This document shows, piece by piece, positions 25,256 to 34,026 of a stretch of DNA of 36,269 nucleotides (the first letter of the stretch is position 1; each line of letters starts with the position of its first letter). The notes below the pieces were generated by a model. The model was not told the origin of the DNA. It worked only from the letters and a program-made list of their open reading frames with translations, and did no database searches. Position numbers and translations under genes: made by a program. The DNA lies in assembly GCA_913055895.1 (NCBI GenBank), contig CAJXLE010000007.1:1-36269 (forward strand). Reading direction: 5' to 3'. This stretch comes from an uncultured Bacteroidota bacterium (lineage in GTDB: Bacteria; Bacteroidota; Bacteroidia; Bacteroidales; UBA12077).

Positions 25256-26146
25256 ATGTTTAGCCTGGAAGGAATCATCCCACCATTGCCCACCTCTTTC
25301 GACCACCATGAAGAACTGCTGCCAGGCAAGATGCAGCAAAACATAAAGCGCCTGGCCGATTACGGTCTGGCCGGCTTTCTTGTTCTGGGCTCCAATGGCG
25401 AACAGGTAAATCTTACTGAAAAGGAGCGGCGCATGGTGTGTGAGAAATCCAGGGAAGCCATCCCTGACGGCAAAGTTATGCTGGCAGGCACCGGCTGCCA
25501 GTCGACCCGTGCCACCATTCGTGCTAGCCGAGATGCTGCACGGGCAGGGGCTGATGGTGTCCTTGTTTTGAACCCGTCTTATTATAGAGGTTTGATGAGC
25601 CGGGAGGCCCTGGTGGCCCATTACCGTAAGGTAGCCGATGCATCTGAAGTGCCGGTTGTTGTATACAACATGCCTGCCAACTCAGGTCTTGACATGGATG
25701 CACAGACCATAACCGAGATAGCCGTCCATGACAACATTGTGGGTTTAAAAGATTCAGCAGGCAACCTGGTGAAAATGGGAACCATCATACAACAGGCACC
25801 TCATGGTTTTCAGGTGATGGCAGGTTCGGCAGGCTTCCTTCTCCCCGCACTCTCCATTGGGGCTACCGGGGGTATACTCGCCCTGGCCAATATAGCCCCG
25901 GCCGCTTGTCTGGCTGTCAGGCAACGTTTTCTGGAGGGCAGGATAGAGGAGGCCAGGAGAATTCAGCTGGAGATGATTCCGTTGAATACGGCTGTCACCC
26001 GACAATGGGGCGTTCCTGCCCTGAAGGAAGCCATGGATTACATGGGTCTCTATGGTGGACCCTCGCGAAGCCCCCTCATGGCTGTTTCCAGTGAGACACG
26101 CGAGTGTCTCCATCATATGTTGAACGAGAGAAATCTGCAATTATAA
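25256..26146 (+). CDS. 4-Hydroxy-2-oxoglutarate aldolase-like (DapA/NanA superfamily)
   Basis: 296 residues, a TIM-barrel class I aldolase. Schiff-base lysine K165 (IVGLKDSAGN) and catalytic tyrosine Y137 (VVVYNMPANSG) are present. The pyruvate-binding loop is GSNGE (45-49), instead of the GTTGE/GSTGE usual in DapA. Several stretches (LAGTGCQSTRAT, YYRGLMSREALVAHYRKVAD, MAGSAGFLLPALSIGATGG, PLNTAVTRQWGVPALK, MGLYGGPSRSPL) closely parallel mammalian HOGA1 as I remember it. The likely reaction is 4-hydroxy-2-oxoglutarate to pyruvate plus glyoxylate. The next gene, 13 bases downstream, is an alanine-glyoxylate-type aminotransferase that could consume the glyoxylate. True dihydrodipicolinate synthase is the alternative, but GSNGE and context argue against it. 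Confidence 0.85.
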   Translation: MFSLEGIIPPLPTSFDHHEELLPGKMQQNIKRLADYGLAGFLVLGSNGEQVNLTEKERRMVCEKSREAIPDGKVMLAGTGCQSTRATIRASRDAARAGADGVLVLNPSYYRGLMSREALVAHYRKVADASEVPVVVYNMPANSGLDMDAQTITEIAVHDNIVGLKDSAGNLVKMGTIIQQAPHGFQVMAGSAGFLLPALSIGATGGILALANIAPAACLAVRQRFLEGRIEEARRIQLEMIPLNTAVTRQWGVPALKEAMDYMGLYGGPSRSPLMAVSSETRECLHHMLNERNLQL

Positions 26147-26159
26147 AATCATAACCGTC

Positions 26160-27329
26160 ATGAAGTCACGAAAACTCCTGATGATCCCCGGCCCTATAGA
26201 ATTTGAACCTGAGGTGATGCAATCTCTTGCCGAACCCACCACCAGCCATATAGCTCCTGATTTTGTGGAGTCGTTTGGTCACGCCCTCGAGATGATGCGT
26301 GAGGTGTGGTTGGCCCCTTCCGCCCAGCCTTTTGTAGTGGCCGGATCCGGTACCCTGGCCATGGACATGGCAGCTTCCAACCTGGTGGAGCCTGGCGACC
26401 GGGTTCTGGTCATCTCTACCGGCTATTTTGGGGAGCGTTATGCCGACCTGCTCAGCCGTTATACCCGGCATGTGGATGTGCTGCGCCCGGAGCGTGGGCA
26501 GGCTGCCAATAGTGACCAAATAGAGGGAAAACTGCAGTCGGCCGATTATAAACTTATGACCTTCACCCATGTGGACACCTCCACGGGTGTGATGAACGAT
26601 CCGAAGGCCATCGCCGAGCTGGGCAGGCGTTATGGCGTGCTGACCGTGCTGGACGGGGTTTGTTCCCTTGCCGGTGAACCCATGCGCCAGGAGGAGTGGG
26701 ACATCGATGTGGCCTTCACAGCCTCCCAGAAAGCCATTGGTGTGCCGCCGGGCCTTGCTTTATTGATGGCCTCCCCGCGTGCCATGGAGGCATGGAGAAA
26801 CCGCACATCCCCGGTTCTTAACTATTATGCCGACTGGACCAACTGGTTGCCCATCATGGAAGCCTATGCCAATCGCAGACCGGCCTATTTTGGTACCCCT
26901 GCCGTCAACCTGGTGAAAGCCCTGGAGACAAGTCTGGAGAAGATTCTGGACGAAGGTGTGGACAAGCGTTTCCTGCGTCACCGGAGAATAGGCAAGGCTT
27001 TCCGTTCTGCCATGAAAGCTGCAGGACTGGAGATGATACCATCCGACGAGGCGGCAGCGGCCAACACCATGTCGGCCGTCTATTACCCTGATGGCATTGA
27101 TGATCAGCGATTCCGGCAGACGGCCAATGCTGAGGGCGTCATCCTGGCCGGCGGTCTGCTGAGTGACATCAAAAAAAGATATTTCAGGGTAGGGCATATG
27201 GGATCTACAGGTGCAGGTGATTTGCTGGCTACAGTAGGAGCTGTGGAATCAGCCTTGCGTAAGACAGGATACTCCATAGAACCCGGTTGTTGCCTCAGGG
27301 CTGCCCAGGAAGTGTTAGGAGCCCAGTAG
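26160..27329 (+). CDS. Alanine-glyoxylate / serine-pyruvate-type aminotransferase (class V)
   Basis: 389 residues, fold type I PLP enzyme, cytoplasmic. The AGT-type N-terminus MIPGPIEFEPEVM is present. Further marks are AGSGTLAMDMA (phosphate-binding region), HVDTSTGV, D165 in VLDGVCSLAGEP (ring nitrogen) and the PLP lysine K191 in TASQKAIGVPPGLAL. The C-terminal domain includes YFRVGHMGSTGAGD. It most likely moves the amino group of alanine (or serine) to glyoxylate, giving glycine and pyruvate. It follows the HOGA-like aldolase by 13 bases on the same strand, an arrangement that would clear glyoxylate as formed. Phosphoserine aminotransferase and other class V enzymes are less likely from the N-terminal motif. 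An unusual Cys-Cys pair (GCCLRA) lies near the C-terminus. Confidence 0.9.
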   Translation: MKSRKLLMIPGPIEFEPEVMQSLAEPTTSHIAPDFVESFGHALEMMREVWLAPSAQPFVVAGSGTLAMDMAASNLVEPGDRVLVISTGYFGERYADLLSRYTRHVDVLRPERGQAANSDQIEGKLQSADYKLMTFTHVDTSTGVMNDPKAIAELGRRYGVLTVLDGVCSLAGEPMRQEEWDIDVAFTASQKAIGVPPGLALLMASPRAMEAWRNRTSPVLNYYADWTNWLPIMEAYANRRPAYFGTPAVNLVKALETSLEKILDEGVDKRFLRHRRIGKAFRSAMKAAGLEMIPSDEAAAANTMSAVYYPDGIDDQRFRQTANAEGVILAGGLLSDIKKRYFRVGHMGSTGAGDLLATVGAVESALRKTGYSIEPGCCLRAAQEVLGAQ

Positions 27330-27443
27330 GGTGCGTAACCTCTTACTGACAAAAAATCTTTATCCTGCGAGGGTATGCCGAACCTTTATCATGGGATGGA
27401 TAAAACCTCAGAGGGCTGAATCCGTATGTGAGAAAAGCAATTT

Positions 27444-28649
27444 ATGCTTGTGATGAGATGGATGTTTCTTCTACTACTTGTTGCGCTGGTTTTCTCCTGT
27501 GAGGTATTACAAAAAAGTATCGAGATGAACCAGGGCGGTCCCATGGCAGCAAATTACCAGGATACCGTCGAGGTGGAGGTGGTAAGGGATAAGGTGATTC
27601 TTCCCCTCAGGGTCAATGGAGAAAACAAAAGGTTCATATTTGATACCGGTGCCCTCACTGTTGTTTCCCGGTCGCTATACAGGGAGATGGATTACCCGGT
27701 CGTGGGCCGTGATCATTTTTTCGATGTACATGGCAACCGCGAGACATCCAAAGTGATTCGCACCGGTGAGATGAGGCTGGGCAACGTGGCTTTTCAGGAT
27801 GTCCCGGCCCTGGTATATGACCTCAACAAGCTTCCCTGGAAGTGCTTCCAGGTGGATGGCATCATCGGAAGCAACATGTTGCGCCATTCGGTAGTGCGGG
27901 TCGACCTGCGCGACAGTGTGCTTATCCTCTCGGATGATGCCAGAGAATTGAATATGGCTTCGGACAGGACTGTCCGCATGCAACTCGACAAGCAGGGCGC
28001 TCCCTATGTGCCGATCCGCCTTGGTAATCAACCAGGCCAATTCTTCCTTTTTGACAGCGGCCGGGAAGGACTGATCAATGTAGAAAAGGAATATTTCTCT
28101 TCCATGGAACAGGATATCAACTATCAGGTCGAAAAAACGGGAAGGGGTTCGGACGAAATGGGCATGATTGGCACGGGCAAACAAGAGCAGGTCTACCAGA
28201 TAGCCATGGATTCTTTGTTTTCGTCAGGGCATCCTTTACACGAACCTGTGATAAAGGTCACATCCAGTGTTTCCAGCGTGGGCCAGGAGTTGTTCCGTTA
28301 CGGACGCATCACAATGGATTTCAAACGTCAACGTTTCCTGATGGAACCTTACAACGATTCCCTTGTTTATCAAAGATCACAAAATATGGGACTGGGATTC
28401 AGTCCTGTGATAGAACGAGACACTTTTCGTGTGGGGCTGGTGTGGCAGCATTCCCTGGTCGACAGCCTGGGACTCGAGCCAGGCAACAGGATATTGAGAA
28501 TCAATCAGTACAACTATGCCGACTCCCTGGAAGAGTCCTTTTGTGAATCCTTCCTGAACCAGTCCCTTGATAAGGCCAGGTCCATTGAAATGATATACCA
28601 GGACCGCAAGGGACATTATAAAAGGGTTAAGATCCGAAAAAAGCAGTAA
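27444..28649 (+). CDS. Lipoprotein with two retropepsin-like motifs and a PDZ domain
   Basis: 401 residues. The N-terminus has a lipoprotein signal with lipobox LVFSC (C19), so it is probably anchored in the outer or inner membrane facing the periplasm. Two aspartic-protease-like motifs are visible: FIFDTGALTVVS (D67-T-G) and FFLFDSGREGLI (D204-S-G). Each sits in a beta-rich half of about 130 residues, like a fused pair of retropepsin monomers (gag-asp_proteas/Asp_protease_2 type). A PDZ-like domain covers about residues 310-398 (LGFSPVIERDTFRVGLV, LGLEPGNRILRIN). The pairing suggests a single-chain periplasmic aspartic peptidase with substrate docking by PDZ; activity is not shown. It stands alone, 114 bases downstream of the aminotransferase and convergent with the esterase. 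Confidence 0.82.
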   Translation: MLVMRWMFLLLLVALVFSCEVLQKSIEMNQGGPMAANYQDTVEVEVVRDKVILPLRVNGENKRFIFDTGALTVVSRSLYREMDYPVVGRDHFFDVHGNRETSKVIRTGEMRLGNVAFQDVPALVYDLNKLPWKCFQVDGIIGSNMLRHSVVRVDLRDSVLILSDDARELNMASDRTVRMQLDKQGAPYVPIRLGNQPGQFFLFDSGREGLINVEKEYFSSMEQDINYQVEKTGRGSDEMGMIGTGKQEQVYQIAMDSLFSSGHPLHEPVIKVTSSVSSVGQELFRYGRITMDFKRQRFLMEPYNDSLVYQRSQNMGLGFSPVIERDTFRVGLVWQHSLVDSLGLEPGNRILRINQYNYADSLEESFCESFLNQSLDKARSIEMIYQDRKGHYKRVKIRKKQ

Positions 28650-28663
28650 ATCAAAACGTCCCC

Positions 28664-29563
28664 TTAAAACTGGTGAAAGCTTTTCCCGATGAATTTCAGT
28701 CCATCGATAAGTGAGCTTCGCCAATAGGGCCATGAATGGCTGCCGTCTCTTACCCTGTATTCATGAGGTATTTCATATTTCACCAGCAGGTTGTGAAACT
28801 TGTTGTTGGCCACGGATAGTTTGTCGTCATCCCCGCAATCCAGGTAGTAACGGACGGATTTGATTTGTGCCCGATCGCCTTCCCTAACAAGGTGAAAGGG
28901 ATTGTTATCGAGAAAGTGCTGCGTGATGCGTTCCTCTCCTTCAAGGTTCGGTCCGTACAGCAAACTTTCGGTGTTTTCCCATCGTTTTTTGCTAAAAGTT
29001 TTTATTTGCTCGCGGGTGTAGATGGCTGCACTGAAAGCGGCACAGGCTGAAAACATGTGGTGGTGTTTTAGAGAATAAAGCAATGCCCCATATCCGCCCA
29101 TTGAAAGACCTGCTATGCCACGGTATCTTTTTTCTTTCCTGATGCGGTAGTTTTCCTCTATATGGGGAATGAATTCCTGAAAGAAGAAATCTTCATAGGG
29201 AACCGACCCATCATGGTTGTTCATATACCACGAGACACCGGCATCAGGCATTACAAGTATCATGGGTGGTATCTCCCCTGTGGCAATGGCCCGGTCGGCT
29301 TTCATATGTGCCTCACCAAACTGAATCCAGCCCATGTCGTTGTCGGTATAACCATGCAACAGGTATACCACCGGGTAATGGCGGTTGGAACTCTCATAGT
29401 CGTAAGGCAGGTAAACCGTATAGCGGACCTTTTCGTTCATGATGTCACTCTCCAGGGTGAGTCCTTCGACAACCCTGCCCCTGGAGACCTGTGCCGTAAG
29501 ATTTAAGCCTGATCCAAGCAATAATGCCAGCAAGGCGATTTTTAGGATGTGGTGTTTTTGCAT
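28664..29563 (-). CDS. Exported alpha/beta-hydrolase esterase (CE1/feruloyl-esterase-like)
   Basis: 299 residues. The signal peptide ends at NLTAQ (residues 1-25). The esterase D-type fold is clear from YPVVYLLHGYTDNDMGWI, nucleophile S154 in GLSMGGYGAL, an acidic residue in LDCGDDDKL (about D242-D247) and catalytic H276 in DGSHSWPYW. This is the pattern of carbohydrate esterase family 1 and of the bacterial tributyrin/feruloyl-type esterases. It probably removes acyl groups from polysaccharides or small esters in the periplasm. There is no glycoside hydrolase or SusCD next to it. It is monocistronic and ends 14 bases from the convergent protease-like gene. Confidence 0.9.
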   Translation of the reverse strand: MQKHHILKIALLALLLGSGLNLTAQVSRGRVVEGLTLESDIMNEKVRYTVYLPYDYESSNRHYPVVYLLHGYTDNDMGWIQFGEAHMKADRAIATGEIPPMILVMPDAGVSWYMNNHDGSVPYEDFFFQEFIPHIEENYRIRKEKRYRGIAGLSMGGYGALLYSLKHHHMFSACAAFSAAIYTREQIKTFSKKRWENTESLLYGPNLEGEERITQHFLDNNPFHLVREGDRAQIKSVRYYLDCGDDDKLSVANNKFHNLLVKYEIPHEYRVRDGSHSWPYWRSSLIDGLKFIGKSFHQF

Positions 29564-30105
29564 GGTTCTTTTTTTAGAAGGTTCGTATCATCCGTTCTTC
29601 CCGATGCATTTTCGTTTTTGGATATCCTTTTGTATAAAGGCACAAAGTAATCGTCCTTTTTGGGAAAACCTGTATAAATATACCGAAAATTGTCGATGAC
29701 ACTATTAGCTGTACAAGAGAACTGACCGCAATGTTTTAAGTAGAAATACTGAAATTACCTTTTGATGGGGCTTTTAAACCTCAATACCGTTTGGCTGGTC
29801 AGAAAAAATATTTAGAAAATTTTGAAAAAATCTGTCATACAGGCTGACAATTTAACATAAACCCGTTGAAGCGCTTTGACCCGTTTAACGGGGAATTTAT
29901 AAGAATGAGTCTTGCAGTACCTTTTTTGGTGAGTTGGATGAATCTTGGTAGTTACGTATAAACACGTAGGATAAATGCCACGATGTCTGTAACCCTGTTT
30001 CTTCCTTTTTTGTAAAAATCATTAAAGATGTTATATTTAAACCAGGTATTTCGACCCAAACAGTGTTTTTTGCCGCATCATTAGTAACGGATTAAAGTAC
30101 CGTGT
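29564..30105. other. Long divergent intergenic region, esterase / histidine kinase
   Basis: 542 bases without a convincing coding frame. It holds a perfect palindrome, CCCGTT-T-AACGGG, at 29880-29892, preceded by another CCCGTT about 18 bases upstream. A good promoter lies near the right end (30009-30039). The first 100 bases must carry the esterase promoter, which I cannot pinpoint. No tRNA or RNA gene is recognised. Confidence 0.45.
30009..30039 (+). promoter_or_regulatory. Candidate promoter of the histidine kinase gene
   Basis: TTTG at 30009-30012 (end of a TTTTTTG run), then exactly 19 bases, then TATATTTA at 30032-30039. This matches the Bacteroidota -33/-7 pattern except for the final base (A instead of G). 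Transcription would begin about 60 bases before the ATG at 30106. Confidence 0.55.
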
Positions 30106-32697
30106 ATGCATCTATCAATAAGGGCTTTGTTTGTTTGGGTCATGTTGAGTTTTTCGCTTTCTCTCCATGCCCAAAAACCTTCCCCCGACAGTTTGAAGGA
30201 AACCCTTAGTTTAAAAGAAGGAGTGGAAAGGGCTGATGCCTTGCAGCAACTTGCCCGTGCCCTTAAATATGAAGATCCTTCCAGGGCCAAATATTATGCT
30301 GATAAAGCCCTTGAGGTTTTGGACACTTTTCCGGATAAGGTGCTCAAGGCCAAAGCCCTGGGTCGTCTTTCCAGGATAAACCAACTGACAGGCAATTACG
30401 ATACGGCCCTTATCTATGCACGACGATTTTTGGATAGTTCCAGTGTGGTCGGGGATACGTTCCTGATTGCCAACGCCCATAATTACATGGGCATTGTTCA
30501 GCGTTACCTGGGCAATCATACCAAAGCCGTCGAACATTTAAAAAAATACATCGACCTTACCGGTAAACTCGACAAGAAGCATCATGTTGGTATGGGTTAC
30601 AACAACCTGGGGAACACCTATTATCGCCTGGGCGATTACGACAAGGCCCTGGAATATTACATGAAGTTTCTCAGGATTGCAGAAGAACTCGAGTTGAAAA
30701 AAGACGGCATCTCCATTGCTCTTTGTAATATGGCCCTGATATACATGAACATTGACAGCCTCGATCGTGCCCTTGATCATCTTTACCGGGCCGAGAAAGT
30801 CTCTCGCCAGGTCAACGACCAGGTAAGCCTGTCCACCATATACGCCAATATTGGCGAAGTGATGGAAAAAAAGGGTAGATGGCAACGGGCCAGGAAATAT
30901 TATCAGTGGTCGCTTAATCAGAACAGGAAGCTCGAACGACAACACGGGATGGCTTCTGCCTATATCAACCTGGGCAATCTGAGGAACAAACAGGACCAGT
31001 GTAATGAAGCCATGGATTGGTACAGGAAGGCCCTGGGTATCTACAGCCGGATAGAACATTCCAACGGGCGGATGAATGCCCTGTACCGCATAGGTAAGTG
31101 TTACCGCAATGACGGGAATCCGGATTCTTCACGTCTTTATTTGCACAGAGCAATGAAGAGGGCACAGGATCAGGGAGACAAGGTCATGTTGCGTGATTGT
31201 GCCCGTGAACTCTACCGTTTATATGAAGATGCGGATGATCCTGCCATGGCTTTGAAATGGTACAAGACCTACGACCGGTATGCCGATTCCATCTATTCGG
31301 AGAAAAGCGCCGACAACATTGCCAAATGGCAGATCCGTTATCAGAGCGACCAAAAACAGCAACGCATTGAACTGCTTGAGACACAGCATAAACTACAGCA
31401 AGCCCGGATATCGCGTCAAAACATGTTCTTATGGGTGCTGGTCATTGGTTCGGGCCTCATACTGTTTCTCTTATTCCTGCTCTACCGGGTCTATCGCATG
31501 AAGCGGAAAACCAACCACCGCCTGTCTGAACAAAACAAGAAAATCAGGGCTCAGAACAGCGAGATAGCTGCCCAGTCGAGAAAACTCAGTGAGGCCAACG
31601 AACAGCTCCGCAAGCTTTCCATCGTGGCCAGTGAGACCGACAACCTGATTTTTCTGGCCGATCCAGCAGGCCGGATCGAATGGGTGAACCACGCTGCCTC
31701 GCGTCTCTATGGAAAAAAAAGGAAGGATTTTGAGGGGAAAAATCTCTTTGACATGATTTCCCATGAAAAAAGGGATGGTTTGTTACATGAGTTCTATGAC
31801 AAGAAAGAGTCCATCAATTATGAATCCACCCTGAAGGGAGCTAATGGCAAGCTGTATTATTTCCAGACCACCTTGACGCCCCTTGTCGACGGGCAGGGTA
31901 AGATAGAAAGGATCATTGCCGTGGATTCTGATATCACCCGCATCAAGGAAGTTGAAAATGACCTGGTTCAAAAGCAGCAGGAACTGAAACAGGCCAATGC
32001 TACCAAGGATAAGTTTTTCTCGATCATATCGCACGATTTGAAGAATCCTTTTAACTCCCTTCTTGGAATGACCGATTTGTTGGTGCGGAGAGGCGAAAAG
32101 ATGAGCCCCGAGCGGGTGCGCACTTTCCATCAGTCGCTGCACACCACCACCCGACAAGCCTATGAGCTCCTTTCCAACCTGCTGCAATGGTCAAGGTCGC
32201 AACTGGATAAGATCACCGTCAATCCCGAATCTTTTGATTTCTCGGGCCTGGCAGAACAAAATATCCCCTTGCATGAGCAGAGGGCCAGGGAGAAAGGCAT
32301 CGACCTGATCAATCATCTTGAAAACAGAGAAATACCTGTATATGCCGATTATCAGATGATCACCACGGTCTTGAGAAACCTGCTTTCCAATGCCATCAAA
32401 TTTACTGGAAATGGCGGAAGCGTCTCTCTGGATGCTGTGGAGAGGGATCGTTACTGGGAGTTCCAGGTTAGCGACACCGGCATGGGCATCCCCGAAGAAC
32501 GCGTTGACAAACTCTTCAAGCTGGGAGAATCATACAGTGCACCTGGAACGGATCAGGAGACAGGAACGGGCCTGGGACTGGTCTTGTGTAAGGAATTTGT
32601 TGACAAAAACGGGGGGACCATCGATGCCTGCAACAAACAGGGAAGCGGCAGCACCTTTTCCTTTACCCTGCCCAAACCGGGCAGCAATCATGAATAG
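30106..32697 (+). CDS. TPR-PAS sensor histidine kinase
   Basis: 863 residues. A signal peptide (about 1-22, ending LHAQ) is followed by a periplasmic TPR array of about nine repeats (35-400; for example YNNLGNTYYRLGDYDKALEYY). One transmembrane helix (440-461), a coiled-coil linker (about 465-505) and a PAS domain (506-615) come next. HisKA has H643 in ISHDLKNPF. HATPase_c has its N-box in RNLLSNAIKFT, G1 DTGMGI and G2 GTGLGL. There is no receiver domain and no response regulator next to it, so it is an orphan kinase with an unknown partner. The TPR domain likely senses a protein or peptide in the periplasm. All catalytic boxes are intact. A promoter with near-consensus boxes lies upstream. 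Confidence 0.95.
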   Translation: MHLSIRALFVWVMLSFSLSLHAQKPSPDSLKETLSLKEGVERADALQQLARALKYEDPSRAKYYADKALEVLDTFPDKVLKAKALGRLSRINQLTGNYDTALIYARRFLDSSSVVGDTFLIANAHNYMGIVQRYLGNHTKAVEHLKKYIDLTGKLDKKHHVGMGYNNLGNTYYRLGDYDKALEYYMKFLRIAEELELKKDGISIALCNMALIYMNIDSLDRALDHLYRAEKVSRQVNDQVSLSTIYANIGEVMEKKGRWQRARKYYQWSLNQNRKLERQHGMASAYINLGNLRNKQDQCNEAMDWYRKALGIYSRIEHSNGRMNALYRIGKCYRNDGNPDSSRLYLHRAMKRAQDQGDKVMLRDCARELYRLYEDADDPAMALKWYKTYDRYADSIYSEKSADNIAKWQIRYQSDQKQQRIELLETQHKLQQARISRQNMFLWVLVIGSGLILFLLFLLYRVYRMKRKTNHRLSEQNKKIRAQNSEIAAQSRKLSEANEQLRKLSIVASETDNLIFLADPAGRIEWVNHAASRLYGKKRKDFEGKNLFDMISHEKRDGLLHEFYDKKESINYESTLKGANGKLYYFQTTLTPLVDGQGKIERIIAVDSDITRIKEVENDLVQKQQELKQANATKDKFFSIISHDLKNPFNSLLGMTDLLVRRGEKMSPERVRTFHQSLHTTTRQAYELLSNLLQWSRSQLDKITVNPESFDFSGLAEQNIPLHEQRAREKGIDLINHLENREIPVYADYQMITTVLRNLLSNAIKFTGNGGSVSLDAVERDRYWEFQVSDTGMGIPEERVDKLFKLGESYSAPGTDQETGTGLGLVLCKEFVDKNGGTIDACNKQGSGSTFSFTLPKPGSNHE

Positions 32698-32734
32698 CCG
32701 GCCTTCACCACACTTGCTTGCAGGACTTCTAACC

Positions 32735-33268
32735 TTATCGGGGTTGTGCGCCATCGCTTCTGGTTACCGCTCTTATCAGGCAGTTGGTTCCTTCTGAATA
32801 AGAAAAATTCTGCACCCGGTATTTGTTCATCGCCATAGTGCTGTCGGTGACGTAGTGGAATGAATCTGTGCCGGTGGCGTTGTTGGCATCCTTCTTTCTT
32901 TTTTCTTCTTCGGCCTGTTTTTTACGATAATCGGCATGTTCCACCTCGAAGGCGCTGCGCATGTACTTCAGGGCATCCCTGAAATACCCCATCTCATGAT
33001 GAAGCAGGGCCATCTGGCGAAGGTACAGGGGATGCCGATGGTGTATGATGGCTTTTTCATAATACTTATAGGCTTCGGCCGGTTTTTTCCTGGCGTGATG
33101 AATCAGGGCCCACTGAAAATAATGCCGGGCTTTGGCCCTGGGATTGCGAACCGGTGTGGCCCACTCAAACCAACGGGTATGATAATTGCTTTGGGCCTGG
33201 GGTTGGATCTGTATGAGGTCCTGAAGCATGTCGACTCTTTTTGTTGAATTGGTATAACGCATCACCAT
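32735..33268 (-). CDS. Small TPR-type protein
   Basis: 177 residues from the ATG at 33268 (M3 and M14 are alternative starts). No signal peptide, so cytoplasmic. Residues about 45-115 hold two TPR-like helical pairs (HYFQWALIHHARKKPAEAYKYY and LYLRQMALLHHEMGYFRDALKY). A highly charged helix (KKQAEEEKRKK) and a polar tail follow. It probably binds a protein partner. The gene is convergent with the histidine kinase (37-base gap). A sensory or regulatory link to that kinase is possible but unproven. The family is not recognised. Confidence 0.65.
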   Translation of the reverse strand: MVMRYTNSTKRVDMLQDLIQIQPQAQSNYHTRWFEWATPVRNPRAKARHYFQWALIHHARKKPAEAYKYYEKAIIHHRHPLYLRQMALLHHEMGYFRDALKYMRSAFEVEHADYRKKQAEEEKRKKDANNATGTDSFHYVTDSTMAMNKYRVQNFSYSEGTNCLIRAVTRSDGAQPR

Positions 33269-33392
33269 CGATGCCTATTGCAAAAATATGAAAAAAGCAC
33301 CGTCAAACCCTTCCCTGTGGTCGTAAAGAATTAACAAACCCCTCCTGCATCCAAAAGGCAGATTGCCGGCGGGGAAGATAAAAGAAGACAAC

Positions 33393-33484
33393 ATTGGTGG
33401 AGGCGAAGAATCCTGTAAAGCCAGCCTTCCGAGGCAGCCTTTGGAAGAATGCTGCGCTTTAACAGAGCAGGGGAAGGGACCAAT
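33393..33484. ncRNA. Candidate structured RNA: long hairpin with internal bubble
   Basis: A nested set of pairings spans 92 bases: ATTGGT (33393-33398) with ACCAAT (33479-33484). Then, after asymmetric single-stranded bubbles of 14 and 13 bases, CTGTAAAGC (33413-33421) pairs with GCTTTAACAG (33456-33465, one bulge). Inside that, CAGC (33422-33425) pairs with GCTG (33451-33454) and CTTCC (33426-33430) with GGAAG (33443-33447). The layout, a closing stem, a large bubble and a terminal arm, recalls 6S-like RNAs but is smaller, and the closing stem is only six pairs. CCCTTCCC at 33308-33315 can also pair with GGGAAGGG at 33471-33478 in a competing structure. The strand is undetermined. The minus-strand frame across it (33275-33577) is Cys/Pro-rich and looks non-coding. 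Confidence 0.3.
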
Positions 33485-33557
33485 ACACAGCAAAAAGCAC
33501 CTTACATCCCTCTGAAATTCTTTTGTTGGCATCGGTTCCCATCTGAACAATGGCGCT

Positions 33558-33770
33558 TCATGGGCTGATGTCTTCAAGGTTCAGATCCCTGTTCTTATCG
33601 TTCTCGTCGGTATAATGTACGCTACAGCGATGAAGATATTCAGAAACCTGCATTTGATCATTGTCTGGTGCTCCCAGCATTTCACCTGTTTCGGGATTCA
33701 TGTATTCCCTTCCGTTGAGCTTTCCGCGATCGTCATAAACGGATCCCGACTCGTTAATGATTATCCTCAT
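33558..33770 (-). CDS. Small hypothetical protein
   Basis: 70 residues from the ATG at 33770 (MRIIINESG); the frame is open further upstream to 33848, with a less typical Lys/Gln-rich extension. The sequence is polar and acidic (GREYMNPETGEMLGAPDND, then a C-terminal DLNLEDISP), without membrane helix or signal peptide, and has one Cys. The amino-acid composition is more protein-like than that of neighbouring open frames, which is the main reason to list it. No family is recognised. It lies between the candidate structured RNA and the 34-kb operon on the opposite strand. Confidence 0.4.
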   Translation of the reverse strand: MRIIINESGSVYDDRGKLNGREYMNPETGEMLGAPDNDQMQVSEYLHRCSVHYTDENDKNRDLNLEDISP

Positions 33771-34026
33771 GATCCTTGTCTGTTTTTTGTTTGATTGCTG
33801 TTCTGTTTTTACTTTATCGTTTTGTTTTCGCAGGTCAACAACATTCAAAAAGAATTTATAATTTTAACCCGACCTTCGGCTTTGTTGACCCGCACAAAAC
33901 TAATGGCATCACCACAACTGGTAAAATCAAAATGAAAAGATGTTACGACAGCTAACAACCGCATTGTTTTTACCAGCTGGCTGGATATCAGTAAAATGGT
34001 GTGGAACATCATAATCCCAAAATACA

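Noticed and set aside
25256-26146. Annotation as dihydrodipicolinate synthase (dapA)
   Set aside because: The GSNGE loop, HOGA1-like stretches and the adjacent AGT-type gene fit 4-hydroxy-2-oxoglutarate aldolase better.
33275-33577. 100-residue minus-strand open frame
   Set aside because: Cys/Pro-rich random-looking sequence without homologous features, lying over a region with strong nucleotide-level stem pairing.
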